From assembly GCF_037963765.1 (NCBI RefSeq), contig NZ_CP150166.1, positions 532,001-596,000 on the forward strand: DNA of 64,000 bases, read 5' to 3'. This DNA is from Sporosarcina sp. FSL W8-0480. GTDB lineage: Bacteria; Bacillota; Bacilli; Bacillales_A; Planococcaceae. Position 1 is the first letter of the stretch, and each line of letters opens with the position of its first letter. The notes beneath the pieces were generated by a model. It worked only from the letters and a program-made list of their open reading frames with translations. It was not told where the DNA came from and did no database searches. This document shows, piece by piece, positions 34,584 through 44,278 of this stretch. Position numbers and translations under genes: made by a program.

Positions 34584-35552
34584 ATGTTGAAATTCATTTT
34601 ACGTAGAACATTGATCATGATTCCGCAGCTCATCCTCCTAAGCCTCGTCATCTTCATGCTTGCGAAAGCGATGCCGGGTGATGCGGTAACGGGAGCATTC
34701 ATGGGGAATCCAGATGCTACACCTGAACAGATTGAAAAAATTCGTGAAAAGTTTGGCTTGAATGATCCGTGGTATGTTCAATACGGACGTTGGCTCGGAA
34801 AAGCGGTAAAGGGTGATTTAGGCCAGTCATACACTCACCAACAGCCAGTTACTACACTGATAGCAGGCCGAGTTGAGAATACAGTGCTACTTTCTTTATT
34901 CACTGGAATAGTAATCTATTTAATCGCCATTCCGCTTGGTATTATAGCCGGGCGCTGGACAGATTCTTGGGCGGATAAATTGATTGTTACTTATAACTAT
35001 GTCGCATTTGCAACACCGCTTTTCGTTTTTGCCTTATTAATGCTTTTCGTATTCGCTTTTGTATTGGGATGGTTCCCTTATGGAGGCAGTGTCGATATTC
35101 GAATAGAGTCGGGAACATGGGATTATGTTGTCAGCAGGGCGAAACACTTATTCCTGCCAGTCATGTCAGGAGCAATAATTGCAACAGTCGGTACGATTCA
35201 ATATTTGCGTAACGATATTATAGACCAGAAAAATAAAGAGTATGTGAAAACGGCGAGGGCCAAAGGGGTACCTGAAGGAAGAGTGTACACACGGCATATC
35301 TTGCGAAATTCACTATTGCCAATCGCAGCATTCCTTGGGTATGAGATTACAGGTTTGATCAGTGGCTCAGTCTTCATCGAAACCATCTTCAGTTATCAAG
35401 GACTCGGACAACTTTTCATTCAGTCAATTAACTTACGTGACTTCACCGTTGTTACAGCGCTTGTTCTCATATCCGGGACAGCTGTAGTAATCGGAACAAT
35501 GCTATCGGACATCATCCTAAGCATTGTAGATCCACGTATCCGAATTGAATAA
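34584..35552 (+). CDS. oppB: Oligopeptide ABC transporter permease OppB
   Basis: 322 residues, six membrane helices. N-terminal 'FILRRTLIMIPQLILLSLVIF' and 'MPGDAVTGAFMGNPDATPEQIEKIREKFGLNDPWYVQYGRWL' are standard for the DppB/OppB family; the ATPase-docking EAA loop is 'YVKTARAKGVPEGRVYTRHILRNSLLPIA'. 16 bases after oppF. Confidence 0.93.
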   Translation: MLKFILRRTLIMIPQLILLSLVIFMLAKAMPGDAVTGAFMGNPDATPEQIEKIREKFGLNDPWYVQYGRWLGKAVKGDLGQSYTHQQPVTTLIAGRVENTVLLSLFTGIVIYLIAIPLGIIAGRWTDSWADKLIVTYNYVAFATPLFVFALLMLFVFAFVLGWFPYGGSVDIRIESGTWDYVVSRAKHLFLPVMSGAIIATVGTIQYLRNDIIDQKNKEYVKTARAKGVPEGRVYTRHILRNSLLPIAAFLGYEITGLISGSVFIETIFSYQGLGQLFIQSINLRDFTVVTALVLISGTAVVIGTMLSDIILSIVDPRIRIE

Positions 35553-35582
35553 TGAAAAAGGAAGAAGAGGAGGGGAATACCG

Positions 35583-36497
35583 ATGAAAGATACAGTCACA
35601 ATAAATGAAAAAGAATTGATTGCAAGAGAGAAGTTAAATAATCCATCGTTTGCAAGAACGATTTGGAGAGAAATAATACATGATAAGATGGCTATAATCT
35701 CGCTTATTTTGCTTATCATTATCTTAGGAACTGCATACTTATCACCGCTTTTTATAGACCAGGTAGCATTGAAACGTGTAAACTTCTTGAATGTTTGGAA
35801 GCCGCCTTCCGCCGCTAACTGGCTTGGTACTGACGACGGTGGTCGTGATGTATTTGGTCAGCTGATGATTGGTGCACGTAACTCATTTACAATCGGTATT
35901 GCCGTAACGGTGATTGCAGGAGTAATTGGCCTTTCATACGGATTGATTTCCGGATTTTACGGAGGCCACGTAGATAATGTCATGATGCGTTTTCTTGAAT
36001 TCATGATGGTATTGCCAACTACTATGTTCATCATCGTAATGGTAACTATCATTCCAAATTATAATGTTGTCTCGTTTATTCTAATTATGAGTGTTTTCCT
36101 ATGGCTCGGAAAAGCAAGGCTTATCCGTTCCAGAGCATTGCAAGAAAGGGAGCTTGACTACATCAACGCTTCCAAGACGTTAGGAACGCCAAGTTGGAAG
36201 ATCATGCTTTTTGAAATGTTCCCTAACTTAAGTTCACTCGTCATCGTTAATATGACACTTACTCTTGCAGGAAATATCGGGATAGAAACAGGTCTTACTT
36301 TCTTAGGTTACGGATTACCTGCTGGTACTCCTTCACTTGGAACGCTTGTTGCATTCGCAAGAAACCCGGATATCGTGCAAAATAAGTGGTGGTCATGGTT
36401 ACCTGCAGCATTACTAATTTTAGTAATGATGCTGTGTATAAATTTCGTCGGGCAAGCGATCAAACGCGCGTCAGACGCAAGGCAAAGATTAGCCTAA
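35583..36497 (+). CDS. oppC: Oligopeptide ABC transporter permease OppC
   Basis: 304 residues, six membrane helices, with the OppC N-terminal tail ahead of the first helix. 'WLGTDDGGRDVFGQLMIGARNSF' and the EAA loop 'ELDYINASKTLGTPSWKIMLFEMFPNL' are diagnostic. Works as a pair with OppB. 21 bases before oppA. Confidence 0.93.
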   Translation: MKDTVTINEKELIAREKLNNPSFARTIWREIIHDKMAIISLILLIIILGTAYLSPLFIDQVALKRVNFLNVWKPPSAANWLGTDDGGRDVFGQLMIGARNSFTIGIAVTVIAGVIGLSYGLISGFYGGHVDNVMMRFLEFMMVLPTTMFIIVMVTIIPNYNVVSFILIMSVFLWLGKARLIRSRALQERELDYINASKTLGTPSWKIMLFEMFPNLSSLVIVNMTLTLAGNIGIETGLTFLGYGLPAGTPSLGTLVAFARNPDIVQNKWWSWLPAALLILVMMLCINFVGQAIKRASDARQRLA

Positions 36498-36518
36498 AAA
36501 ATAAGGGGAGGGAATACA

Positions 36519-38357
36519 ATGGCAAAGAAGCAGTTTATGCTACTTGCAAGTCTATTGCTTGTTCTCAGCGTATTTTTAGCTGCATGTACAGGCAAGGACA
36601 AAGACAATGCTGGTGAAGAGAAACCAGACAAAGACACAGGAAAAACAGAAACACCTAAAGATGACGATGATGAGGAAGAGCCAGCAGAAGATCCAAACGC
36701 TGGACTCGATTTCCCACTTACTGTCACTAACACAGGAACACCAATCGATGGCGGAGAGTTGAACTATGCATTAGTTTCTGACACTCCATTCGAAGGTACT
36801 CTAAGCCCAGTGTTCTACTCAGGTTCACCTGATAACACTGTAATGAGCTTCTTCAATGAAAGCTTGTTCGCTTATGACGGTGACTTCTTGATCACTAACG
36901 ACGGTGCTGCAACATACGAAATCTCTGAAGACTACAAAACTATCACAATCACAATCCGTGATGGCGTAAAATGGCATGACGGCGAGCCTGTTAAAGCAAG
37001 TGACCTTCTTTACTCTTACCAACTACTTGGTCACCCGGACTACACAGGAACTCGTTACACATTCATGATCTCTAACGTTGACGGTATGCCTGCATATCAT
37101 AACGGAGAAACAACTGAAATTTCTGGTATCACAGTTTCTGATGATGACAGAACAATCTCAATTACTTACACAGAAGCGACTCCTTCACTTTTGTCTGGTA
37201 TTTGGGGTAACGCAACACCAAGACACCATGTCGGAGATGTTATGACAGGTGAAGTTACAATGGAACAACTTGTAGCTTCTGACAAAATCCGTACAAACCC
37301 AATCGGTTTCGGACCATACAAAGTTTCAAAAATCGTTCCAGGTGAATCTGTTCTTTATGAGCGTAACGATGATTACTGGAGAGGTAAGCCTCAACTAGAT
37401 TCTATCGTATTGAAAGTAGTAAGCTCTGCTTCTATCCTTGAAGCACTTAAGAAAGGCGATATCGATATCGCATCAATTCCAGTTGACCAATACTTGAACG
37501 CTAAAGAACTCGACAATATCGAATTGTTAGCGGAAGTTGACCTTGCTTACACTTACATCGGTTTCAAACTTGGTAAGTGGGATGCAGATAAGAAAGAAAG
37601 CATAACAGATCCAAATGCAAAAATGGCTAACAAACTTGTACGTCAAGCAATGTGGTGGGCAATGGACAACGAAACTGTCGGTAAAGAACTTTACCACGGT
37701 CTACGTTTCCCAGGTACAACTCTAATTGTTCCTGTATTCGCTTCATTCCATGATTCAAGCATTCCAACACCGCACTACGACCCTGAAAAGGCGAAAGCGC
37801 TTCTTGACGAAGCTGGCTACGTTGACGTTGACGGAGACGGATTCCGTGAGAACGATAAGGGCGAGAAATTCGAACTTAACTTCGCTTCCATGTCAGGTGG
37901 AGAAACTGCTGAGCCAATCGCACAGTGGTACATTCAAAACTGGGCTGACGTAGGTATCAAAGTACAACTTCTTGAAGGCCGTCTACATGAGTTCAACTCA
38001 TTCTACGACCGCGTAGAAGCTGACGATCCAGATATCGACATCTACCAAGGTGCTTGGGGTGTAGGTTCTGACCCGAACCCATCTGGTCTATACGGCAGAA
38101 CTGCAGCATTTAACTACACTCGTTACACAAGCGAGAAGAACGATGAGCTTCTTGCAGCTATCTCTGGCGAAAAATCTTTGGATACAGAATACCGTGCAGG
38201 TAAGTTCAAAGAGTGGCAAGAGCTTATGGTTGATGAAGTTCCAGTTGCACCAACAGTATTCCGTTACTACCTAATGGGTGTTAACAAACGTGTTACAAAC
38301 TACTCCATCGAATCAGGCACAGACCTACGTCTTTGGAAGTGGGGCGTAACTGAATAA
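36519..38357 (+). CDS. oppA: Oligopeptide-binding lipoprotein OppA
   Basis: 612 residues. Type II signal peptide with lipobox LAAC, Cys23, then an acidic-lysine linker of ~45 residues and the family 5 solute-binding fold ('IRDGVKWHDGEPVKASDLLYS', 'NPIGFGPYKVSKIVPGESVLYERNDDYWRG', 'LVRQAMWWAMDN'). Codon choice stands out from its neighbours: AAC, CGT/AGA and CTT/CTA codons are favoured and CGG is hardly seen, which suggests high expression. Placement last in the operon is common for genes whose product is needed in excess; a start-proximal strong site (GGGGAGGG) fits. Ends at two successive hairpins. Confidence 0.93.
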   Translation: MAKKQFMLLASLLLVLSVFLAACTGKDKDNAGEEKPDKDTGKTETPKDDDDEEEPAEDPNAGLDFPLTVTNTGTPIDGGELNYALVSDTPFEGTLSPVFYSGSPDNTVMSFFNESLFAYDGDFLITNDGAATYEISEDYKTITITIRDGVKWHDGEPVKASDLLYSYQLLGHPDYTGTRYTFMISNVDGMPAYHNGETTEISGITVSDDDRTISITYTEATPSLLSGIWGNATPRHHVGDVMTGEVTMEQLVASDKIRTNPIGFGPYKVSKIVPGESVLYERNDDYWRGKPQLDSIVLKVVSSASILEALKKGDIDIASIPVDQYLNAKELDNIELLAEVDLAYTYIGFKLGKWDADKKESITDPNAKMANKLVRQAMWWAMDNETVGKELYHGLRFPGTTLIVPVFASFHDSSIPTPHYDPEKAKALLDEAGYVDVDGDGFRENDKGEKFELNFASMSGGETAEPIAQWYIQNWADVGIKVQLLEGRLHEFNSFYDRVEADDPDIDIYQGAWGVGSDPNPSGLYGRTAAFNYTRYTSEKNDELLAAISGEKSLDTEYRAGKFKEWQELMVDEVPVAPTVFRYYLMGVNKRVTNYSIESGTDLRLWKWGVTE

Positions 38358-38363
38358 TAAGTG

Positions 38364-38425
38364 ACTACAAGGTTCTCCTTGTAATCTACAATTACCGCCA
38401 TCCGGCTAATCGGGTGGCGGTTTTT
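38364..38425 (+). terminator. Double hairpin ending the opp operon
   Basis: CTACAAGG/CCTTGTAA (38364-38384) is followed by CCGCCATCCG (38395-38404) pairing with CGGGTGGCGG (38411-38420) and TTTTT. Confidence 0.88.
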
Positions 38426-38471
38426 GCATGTTTATATTTTCGTACCCTTCTTTTTTAATTCACAAACTATA

Positions 38472-38500
38472 TTGTAATATTCATAAGTATTTGATAGTAT
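38472..38500 (+). promoter_or_regulatory. Candidate promoter of the dpp operon
   Basis: TTGTAA (38472-38477), 17-base spacer, TAGTAT (38495-38500). No convincing CodY box is seen between it and dppA. Confidence 0.5.
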
Positions 38501-38559
38501 TGAAGTTACCAATAAATCAGTCAGTGAGTAATTAAATAGAAGAAATGGGGGGAGAAGTA

Positions 38560-39384
38560 TTGAAGTATTATGTTTCCGTAGACATGGAAGGCATTACAGG
38601 TCTGCCAGATTATACGTTTGTTGACTCATCTAGGCATAATTACGAGAGGGCGCGGCGTATTATGACAGAGGAGGCAAACGCAATCATCCGAGCGGCATTT
38701 GGCCAGGGGGCTGAAGAAGTACTTGTTAATGATAGCCATTCCAAGATGAACAACCTTCTTGTGGAAGAATTGCATCCCGACGCGGATTTGATAACCGGTG
38801 ATTTGAAAGCGTTTTCGATGGTGCAGGCCTTGGATGACTCTTTCGATGGTGTGATTTTCATTGGATATCATGCAAGGGCCGGGCAACCGGGTGTAATGAG
38901 CCACTCGATGACTTTTGGTGTTCGAACGATGTTCATCAATGACGTGGAAATTGGAGAACTCGGATTGAACGCATATGTGGCGGGTCATTACGGCGTACCT
39001 GTCATCATGGTAGCGGGTGACGATCAAGCCTGCCGCGAAGCTGAAGCATTGATACCCGGCATCGTAACCGCGGCGGTAAAACAATCTATCTCACGCTCCG
39101 CTGTAAAGACCCTTCATCCTAAAAAATCCCAAGCGTTATTGGAAGAAAAGACGGCTGAAGCGATTGCGAAACGTACTATGATCAAACCTTTAATCCCTCC
39201 TGCTCAACCAATATTACGGATTGAATTCACAAACTATGGACAGGCGGAATGGGCTGCACTAATGCCGGGTTGTGAAATTGAACCGGGGACTACAATTGTG
39301 AGGTTTGAAGCAAGAGACATTTTAGAAGCATATCGTGCGATGCTTGTAATGGTGGAGTTGGCAATGCAAACAAAGTACTGTTAG
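38560..39384 (+). CDS. dppA: D-aminopeptidase DppA (M55 family)
   Basis: 274 residues. 'YYVSVDMEGITGLPDYTFVD' carries the SxDxEG zinc motif; further ligands lie in 'EVLVNDSHSKMNNLLVEELHPDADLI' and 'GVIFIGYHARAG'. It closely resembles B. subtilis DppA, a self-compartmentalising decamer that frees N-terminal D-amino acids from D-Ala-containing peptides. Start: TTG 38560, with GGGGGGAG seven bases upstream; that site would be inside the coding sequence if ATG 38545 were used. First of dppABCDE. Confidence 0.93.
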   Translation: MKYYVSVDMEGITGLPDYTFVDSSRHNYERARRIMTEEANAIIRAAFGQGAEEVLVNDSHSKMNNLLVEELHPDADLITGDLKAFSMVQALDDSFDGVIFIGYHARAGQPGVMSHSMTFGVRTMFINDVEIGELGLNAYVAGHYGVPVIMVAGDDQACREAEALIPGIVTAAVKQSISRSAVKTLHPKKSQALLEEKTAEAIAKRTMIKPLIPPAQPILRIEFTNYGQAEWAALMPGCEIEPGTTIVRFEARDILEAYRAMLVMVELAMQTKYC

Positions 39385-39396
39385 GGGGGATGCCGC

Positions 39397-40332
39397 ATGG
39401 CGATTTACATAGTAAAGAGATTCTTCATGATGATTGCGACAATCCTCATTATAGCAACGCTAACATTTTTCTTAATGCACTCGATACCAGGTTCTCCGTT
39501 CGACGAAGAAAGGACATCGAATCCGACAATCCAAGCAAATTTAGAGAAATTCTATAAGTTGGACCAACCGACACATGTGCAATACTTTGAGTATTTGAAG
39601 TCAATTGCCACATTTGACTTCGGGCCTTCCATTAAGAAGCCGAATGAGACGGTGAACACATTACTTGCAAGAGGTTTCCCGATTTCATTTGAACTTGGAA
39701 TGATAACGATCCTTGTAGCGGTCATTTCGGGGATTACGTTAGGAACCCTTGCGGCCTTGCGCCATAACGGGATCATCGATTATTCCGCGATGGCATTTGC
39801 CGTCATTGGGATATCCGTTCCGAACTTCGTGTTGGCGACCGTTTTAATCCAGCAATTTGCGGTCAATTGGAATATATTTCCCCCAGCCACTTGGAGTAGC
39901 AGGATGCATATGGTCTTACCGACATTGGCACTTGCCACAGGTCCAACCGCAATCATTGCACGTTTGACAAGGTCGAGCATGTTAGAGGTACTCACCCAGG
40001 ATTATATGAAGATGGCGAGGGCAAAAGGATTATCCCCTGCACGCATCGTATTGCGCCATGCACTCAGGAATGCATTAATGCCGGTCGTTACCATTATGGG
40101 TACAATGCTCGCGGGAATATTGACAGGTACATTTGTTATCGAAAAGATCTTTGCAATACCAGGGATGGGGAAATATTTTGTGGAAAGCATTAATAATCGG
40201 GATTATCCAGTGATTATGGGGTCAACTGTATTCTATAGTGCATTTTTAGTATTCATGTTGTTTTTAGTAGATATCGTCTATGGATTCATTGATCCGCGCA
40301 TTAAACTTCACCGGAAGGAAGGTGATGCGTGA
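39397..40332 (+). CDS. dppB: Dipeptide ABC transporter permease DppB
   Basis: 311 residues with six helices. 'YIVKRFFMMIATILIIATLTFFLMHSIPGSPF' start and EAA loop 'YMKMARAKGLSPARIVLRHALRNALMPVV'. GGGGGG lies before the ATG. Its TGA stop overlaps the dppC ATG by one base. Confidence 0.93.
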   Translation: MAIYIVKRFFMMIATILIIATLTFFLMHSIPGSPFDEERTSNPTIQANLEKFYKLDQPTHVQYFEYLKSIATFDFGPSIKKPNETVNTLLARGFPISFELGMITILVAVISGITLGTLAALRHNGIIDYSAMAFAVIGISVPNFVLATVLIQQFAVNWNIFPPATWSSRMHMVLPTLALATGPTAIIARLTRSSMLEVLTQDYMKMARAKGLSPARIVLRHALRNALMPVVTIMGTMLAGILTGTFVIEKIFAIPGMGKYFVESINNRDYPVIMGSTVFYSAFLVFMLFLVDIVYGFIDPRIKLHRKEGDA

Positions 40333-41270
40333 TGGTAACACGTCAACAAAATGTGCAAGCCCCGGACGAGTGGTTCAAACCGAAAGGGCGGGATGCTGAA
40401 AAGTCCGAATCCGTCGTTCGTCCCTCACTTTCCTATTGGAAAGATGCATGGCGGAGATTACGGAAAAATAAATTGGCAATGGGCGGTCTCATATTCTTAA
40501 TCATTTTAACGTTGTTTGCTATATTTGCTCCTATTCTATCGCCACATAATATAGAAACGACACAGTACGCCAATCAGAATCAGCCGCCTTCTTCGACACA
40601 TTGGTTCGGAACGGATGATAAGGGATGGGATGTCTTTACACGAACTTGGCATGGAGCCCGGGTCTCGTTATTTGTCGGCGTCGCAGCGGCTTTGATCGAC
40701 TTCTTCATCGGCATTATTTATGGAGGAATCAGTGGTTATAAAGGTGGAAGGACGGATACGATCATGATGCGTATCATTGAAGTCCTTTATGGGCTGCCGC
40801 ATTTATTAGTCGTAATTCTATTAATGGTCATCATGGGTCCAAGTTTAACGACAATCATTGTGGCACTGACGATAACCGGATGGGTAGGAATGGCCCGGAT
40901 TGTCAGGGGACAAGTACTTCAGATTAAAAACTATGAATTTGTCACTGCATCCAAATCATTTGGTGCAAGGACACCAAGGATTATTAGAAAGAATTTACTT
41001 CCGAATACAATGGGTCCGATCATCGTTCAAATGACATTGACTGTTCCAAGTGCAATTTTTGCGGAAGCGTTCTTAAGTTTCATCGGACTTGGTATCCAAG
41101 CACCTGTGGCAAGCTGGGGGGTAATGGCGAATGATGCATTGCCAGTTATACTATCAGGTCATTGGTGGAGATTATTTTTCCCGGCACTTTTTATTTCACT
41201 AACAATGTTTGCATTTAACGTCCTCGGAGACGGTATGCAAGATGCACTTGATCCGAAACTGAGGGGGTGA
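40332..41270 (+). CDS. dppC: Dipeptide ABC transporter permease DppC
   Basis: 312 residues, six helices after a ~40-residue tail. 'HWFGTDDKGWDVFTRTWHGARVSL' and EAA loop 'NYEFVTASKSFGARTPRIIRKNLLPNTMGPI'. ATG 40332 overlaps the dppB stop (TGATG) with AAGGTG upstream. Confidence 0.93.
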   Translation: MVTRQQNVQAPDEWFKPKGRDAEKSESVVRPSLSYWKDAWRRLRKNKLAMGGLIFLIILTLFAIFAPILSPHNIETTQYANQNQPPSSTHWFGTDDKGWDVFTRTWHGARVSLFVGVAAALIDFFIGIIYGGISGYKGGRTDTIMMRIIEVLYGLPHLLVVILLMVIMGPSLTTIIVALTITGWVGMARIVRGQVLQIKNYEFVTASKSFGARTPRIIRKNLLPNTMGPIIVQMTLTVPSAIFAEAFLSFIGLGIQAPVASWGVMANDALPVILSGHWWRLFFPALFISLTMFAFNVLGDGMQDALDPKLRG

Positions 41271-41275
41271 ATGGG

Positions 41276-42349
41276 TTGAATGAAAATGGAAGTACGTTAA
41301 ATGAAGGTGGAGCGGCGGTCTTATCAAAACCCGAAAAAAAACTTAAAAAAGTGTTCAATGAAGTAATGCTTTCCGTACGAGATTTATATGTTTCATTCAG
41401 AACGTTCGGGGGGGAGGTACAAGCATTACGTGGCGTGTCCTTCGATTTATATAAAGGAGAGACACTCGCGATTGTCGGAGAGTCGGGTTGTGGGAAGAGC
41501 GTAACGGCGAACACGATAATGGGGTTGATCCCTGAACCTTCGGGACGCATCAAAAATGGAAGTGTTCTTTTTAAGGGCAAGGATTTAACGAAGTTGGACA
41601 AATCCAAAATGCGGAAAGTACAGGGTGTTGACATTTCAATGATATTCCAGGATCCGATGACTGCATTGAACCCGACACTTAAAATTGGTGAACAGCTTAC
41701 GGAAGGGTTAAGAACCCACCAAAAAGTGAGTAAAGCCGAGGCGTATAAAAAGGCTATTGAGCTGCTTGAAGTGGTTGGCATCCCGAATCCTGAAGAGAGG
41801 ATGAAGCAATATCCTCACCAATTTTCAGGAGGGATGCGGCAACGAATTGTCATCGCAATTGCGTTAATATGTGAACCTGAACTGTTAATAGCGGATGAGC
41901 CTACAACCGCATTGGATGTGACAATCCAGGCGCAAATTCTTGAATTGTTTGAGGAAATTCAAGGGCGGACAGGCGTTTCCATCATCCTGATCACGCATGA
42001 CTTAGGTGTTGTTGCGAAGATAGCGGATCGAATTGCGGTTATGTATGCAGGTAAAATCATTGAAATCGGTACGAAGCGTGAAGTTTTCTATACTCCGCAA
42101 CACCCTTATACAAAGGGCTTGCTTGCTTCCGTTCCGAGGCTTGACCTGAAGGAAGAGGAACTTCAACCGATCGAAGGGACGCCGCCGGATTTATTTGCCC
42201 CACCGATTGGATGTCCGTTCACGGCAAGATGTCCGTTTGCGATGGAAGTTTGCGATCGAATTTACCCGGGGACGACCGACTTATCCGTAACGCATGCAGT
42301 GGACTGCTGGCTGCAGGATGAACGAGCGAAAAGGTTGTTTGATAAATAA
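41276..42349 (+). CDS. dppD: Dipeptide ABC transporter ATP-binding protein DppD
   Basis: 357 residues from TTG 41276, eight bases after GAGGGGG; a GTG at 41267 overlapping the dppC stop is the alternative. Walker A GESGCGKS, 'MIFQDPMTALNPTLKIGEQL', signature FSGGMRQR, Walker B 'LLIADEPTTALDVT'. The C-terminal Cys cluster 'IGCPFTARCPFAMEVCDR...DCWL' is the four-cysteine OppD/DppD motif. A ~25-residue N-terminal tail ahead of the ABC domain is unusual. Likely pairs with YkfD as second ATPase. Confidence 0.92.
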   Translation: MNENGSTLNEGGAAVLSKPEKKLKKVFNEVMLSVRDLYVSFRTFGGEVQALRGVSFDLYKGETLAIVGESGCGKSVTANTIMGLIPEPSGRIKNGSVLFKGKDLTKLDKSKMRKVQGVDISMIFQDPMTALNPTLKIGEQLTEGLRTHQKVSKAEAYKKAIELLEVVGIPNPEERMKQYPHQFSGGMRQRIVIAIALICEPELLIADEPTTALDVTIQAQILELFEEIQGRTGVSIILITHDLGVVAKIADRIAVMYAGKIIEIGTKREVFYTPQHPYTKGLLASVPRLDLKEEELQPIEGTPPDLFAPPIGCPFTARCPFAMEVCDRIYPGTTDLSVTHAVDCWLQDERAKRLFDK

Positions 42350-42405
42350 GGTGCTACGCACAAAAGTGCTTATCTATTCACATACAAACAAAGGGGGTTT
42401 TTGAT

Positions 42406-44070
42406 TTGAAAAAGTGGTTGACGTTTTTGATGGTGGCTATGCTTGCTCTTGTTCTTGCGGCATGTACTGCAAATAAGGACGCAGGGAAAGAGCCCGGTAA
42501 GACGACAGAACCTACGACCAATGAAGGAAAAGATGAAGGGAAGTCGGAAGATGTGGCTGCTGCTGAGAAGGTCCTTCTCTTGAACAACGGTGATGAGCCG
42601 ACGTCATTTGATCCGTCCATCGGTTTCAATGCGGTGTCCTGGAGTGCGCTTAACAACATTATGGAAGGTTTGACGCGCCTTGACAAGGATCACCGGGCAG
42701 TGGAAGCAACGGCCGAAAAAATCGATATTTCTGATGATGGATTGACGTACACGTTTACAATCCGCAGCAATGCGAAATGGTCCAATGGCGATCCTGTAAC
42801 AGCCGGGGATTTTGTATTTGCATGGAAACACATGTTGAATCCGGAAACAGCTTCACCGGCAGCGTTCCTTGCGTATTTCATCGAAGGGGCAGAGGCTTAT
42901 AATAATGGGGAAGGTTCTGCTGATGACATCGCAATTGAGGCAAAGGATGAAAAGACGTTCATTGTCAAATTGACATCACCGAACGAAGCGTTTTTAAATA
43001 TCATTACAAACCCAAGCTTCTTCCCGATCAATGAAAAAGTTGCATCCGCCAATCCTAAATGGCATACGGAAGCATCGACTTTCGTTGGAAACGGACCATT
43101 CAAATTATCTGCATGGGATCATGATGTGAGTTTTGAATTTGAAAAGAACGAACATTACTGGGATGCAGGCGTAGTTAAATTGGATAAAGTTCACTGGGCA
43201 ATGGTGAATGATACGACAACTGCTTACCAAATGTATCAAGCCAATGAGTTGGATGTAACGGGCGTTCCATCTGAAATTGCTGACCAATTGAAAGATAGCG
43301 ACGAGCTCCGCGTCGATGACCAAGCGGGCTTGTACTTCTACCGTTTCAATACTTCAATGGAGCCATTTACGAATAAAAAGATCCGTCAGGCATTTGCATT
43401 TGCAGTTGACCAAGAAGAAATCGTCAATTATGTAACGAAAAATGGAGAAAAACCAGCACATGGCTTTGTTACATTTGGATTCATCGGGCCGGACGGTAAA
43501 GAATTCCGTGATACGGTAGGCGATCTTGTATCCTTTAATCCTGATAAGGCGAAACAGCTTTTGGAAGAAGGGATGAAAGAGGAAGGATATACTGAACTAC
43601 CTAAAGTTACAATTACGTACTCAACAAGTGAATCCCATCAAAATATTGCAATCGCTCTTCAATCCAAATTCAAGGAAGTATTAGGTGTTGATGCGGAATT
43701 GCAAAACGTTGAAGGCGGAGTTTTCCTATCTGAGCAAAAAGAGTTCAAATACCAAATGTCCCGTTCCTCTTTCCTGCATGACTATGCAGACCCTGTGAAC
43801 GCGCTTGAAAGCTTCATTACCGGCTCTTCAATGAACCGTACTACATGGTCGAATGCTGAATATGATAAGCTTATTGCGGATATTAAAAATGAAACAGATG
43901 AAAACAAACGCTGGGAATTGTTGAAACAGGCGGATAAGCTTCTTATGGAAGAAATGCCTGTATTCCCTCTCTACTTCTATAACTCAACATCACTTGAAAA
44001 GCCGGGCGTATCCGGAATCTTGCGCCACCCTGTAGGCTATTTAGATTTGAAATACGCAGATAAGAACTAA
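42406..44070 (+). CDS. dppE: Dipeptide/murein-peptide binding lipoprotein DppE
   Basis: 554 residues. Start TTG 42406, eight bases after AAAGGGGG. Lipobox LAAC, Cys20, a Lys/Glu/Thr linker, then the family 5 binding fold ('FTIRSNAKWSNGDPVTAGDFVFAWKHMLNP', 'FVGNGPFKLSAWDHDVSFEFEKNEHYWD', 'IRQAFAFAVDQEEIVNYV'). In B. subtilis DppE binds short peptides including murein tripeptides. Followed by a terminator and a TTATGCG array before ykfA. Confidence 0.92.
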   Translation: MKKWLTFLMVAMLALVLAACTANKDAGKEPGKTTEPTTNEGKDEGKSEDVAAAEKVLLLNNGDEPTSFDPSIGFNAVSWSALNNIMEGLTRLDKDHRAVEATAEKIDISDDGLTYTFTIRSNAKWSNGDPVTAGDFVFAWKHMLNPETASPAAFLAYFIEGAEAYNNGEGSADDIAIEAKDEKTFIVKLTSPNEAFLNIITNPSFFPINEKVASANPKWHTEASTFVGNGPFKLSAWDHDVSFEFEKNEHYWDAGVVKLDKVHWAMVNDTTTAYQMYQANELDVTGVPSEIADQLKDSDELRVDDQAGLYFYRFNTSMEPFTNKKIRQAFAFAVDQEEIVNYVTKNGEKPAHGFVTFGFIGPDGKEFRDTVGDLVSFNPDKAKQLLEEGMKEEGYTELPKVTITYSTSESHQNIAIALQSKFKEVLGVDAELQNVEGGVFLSEQKEFKYQMSRSSFLHDYADPVNALESFITGSSMNRTTWSNAEYDKLIADIKNETDENKRWELLKQADKLLMEEMPVFPLYFYNSTSLEKPGVSGILRHPVGYLDLKYADKN

Positions 44071-44076
44071 TTCAAC

Positions 44077-44108
44077 GTCGCGGTGTCCATCATGGCGCCG
44101 CGATTTTT
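44077..44108 (+). terminator. Terminator after dppE
   Basis: GTCGCGGTG (44077-) pairs with CGCCGCGA(T) and is followed by TTTTT. It splits dppA-E from ykfACD unless read through. Confidence 0.8.
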
Positions 44109-44111
44109 CAA

Positions 44112-44225
44112 TTATGCGTGCATATAGGGATTTATGCGCTTTTAGAGGTTGATTATGCGTGAGAATCGCGATTTATGAGGTTTTCGAATGATTTATGCGT
44201 GATTCGAAGTGTTTATGCGTTTTTG
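44112..44225 (+). repeat. Second array of 20-bp TTATGCG units, between dppE and ykfA
   Basis: Core copies start at 44112, 44132, 44153, 44173 (TTATGAGG), 44193 and 44213, spacing 20, 21, 20, 20, 20. As at 25332, the array begins a few bases after a terminator T-run and its last units read TTATGCGTGATTC then TTATGCGTTTTTGG. It occupies most of the 44071-44278 gap. Confidence 0.9.
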
Positions 44226-44278
44226 GATAAAATAATGCTTGATTCCATCTGATTTTTGATCGAAAGAGGTGCAGGAAA

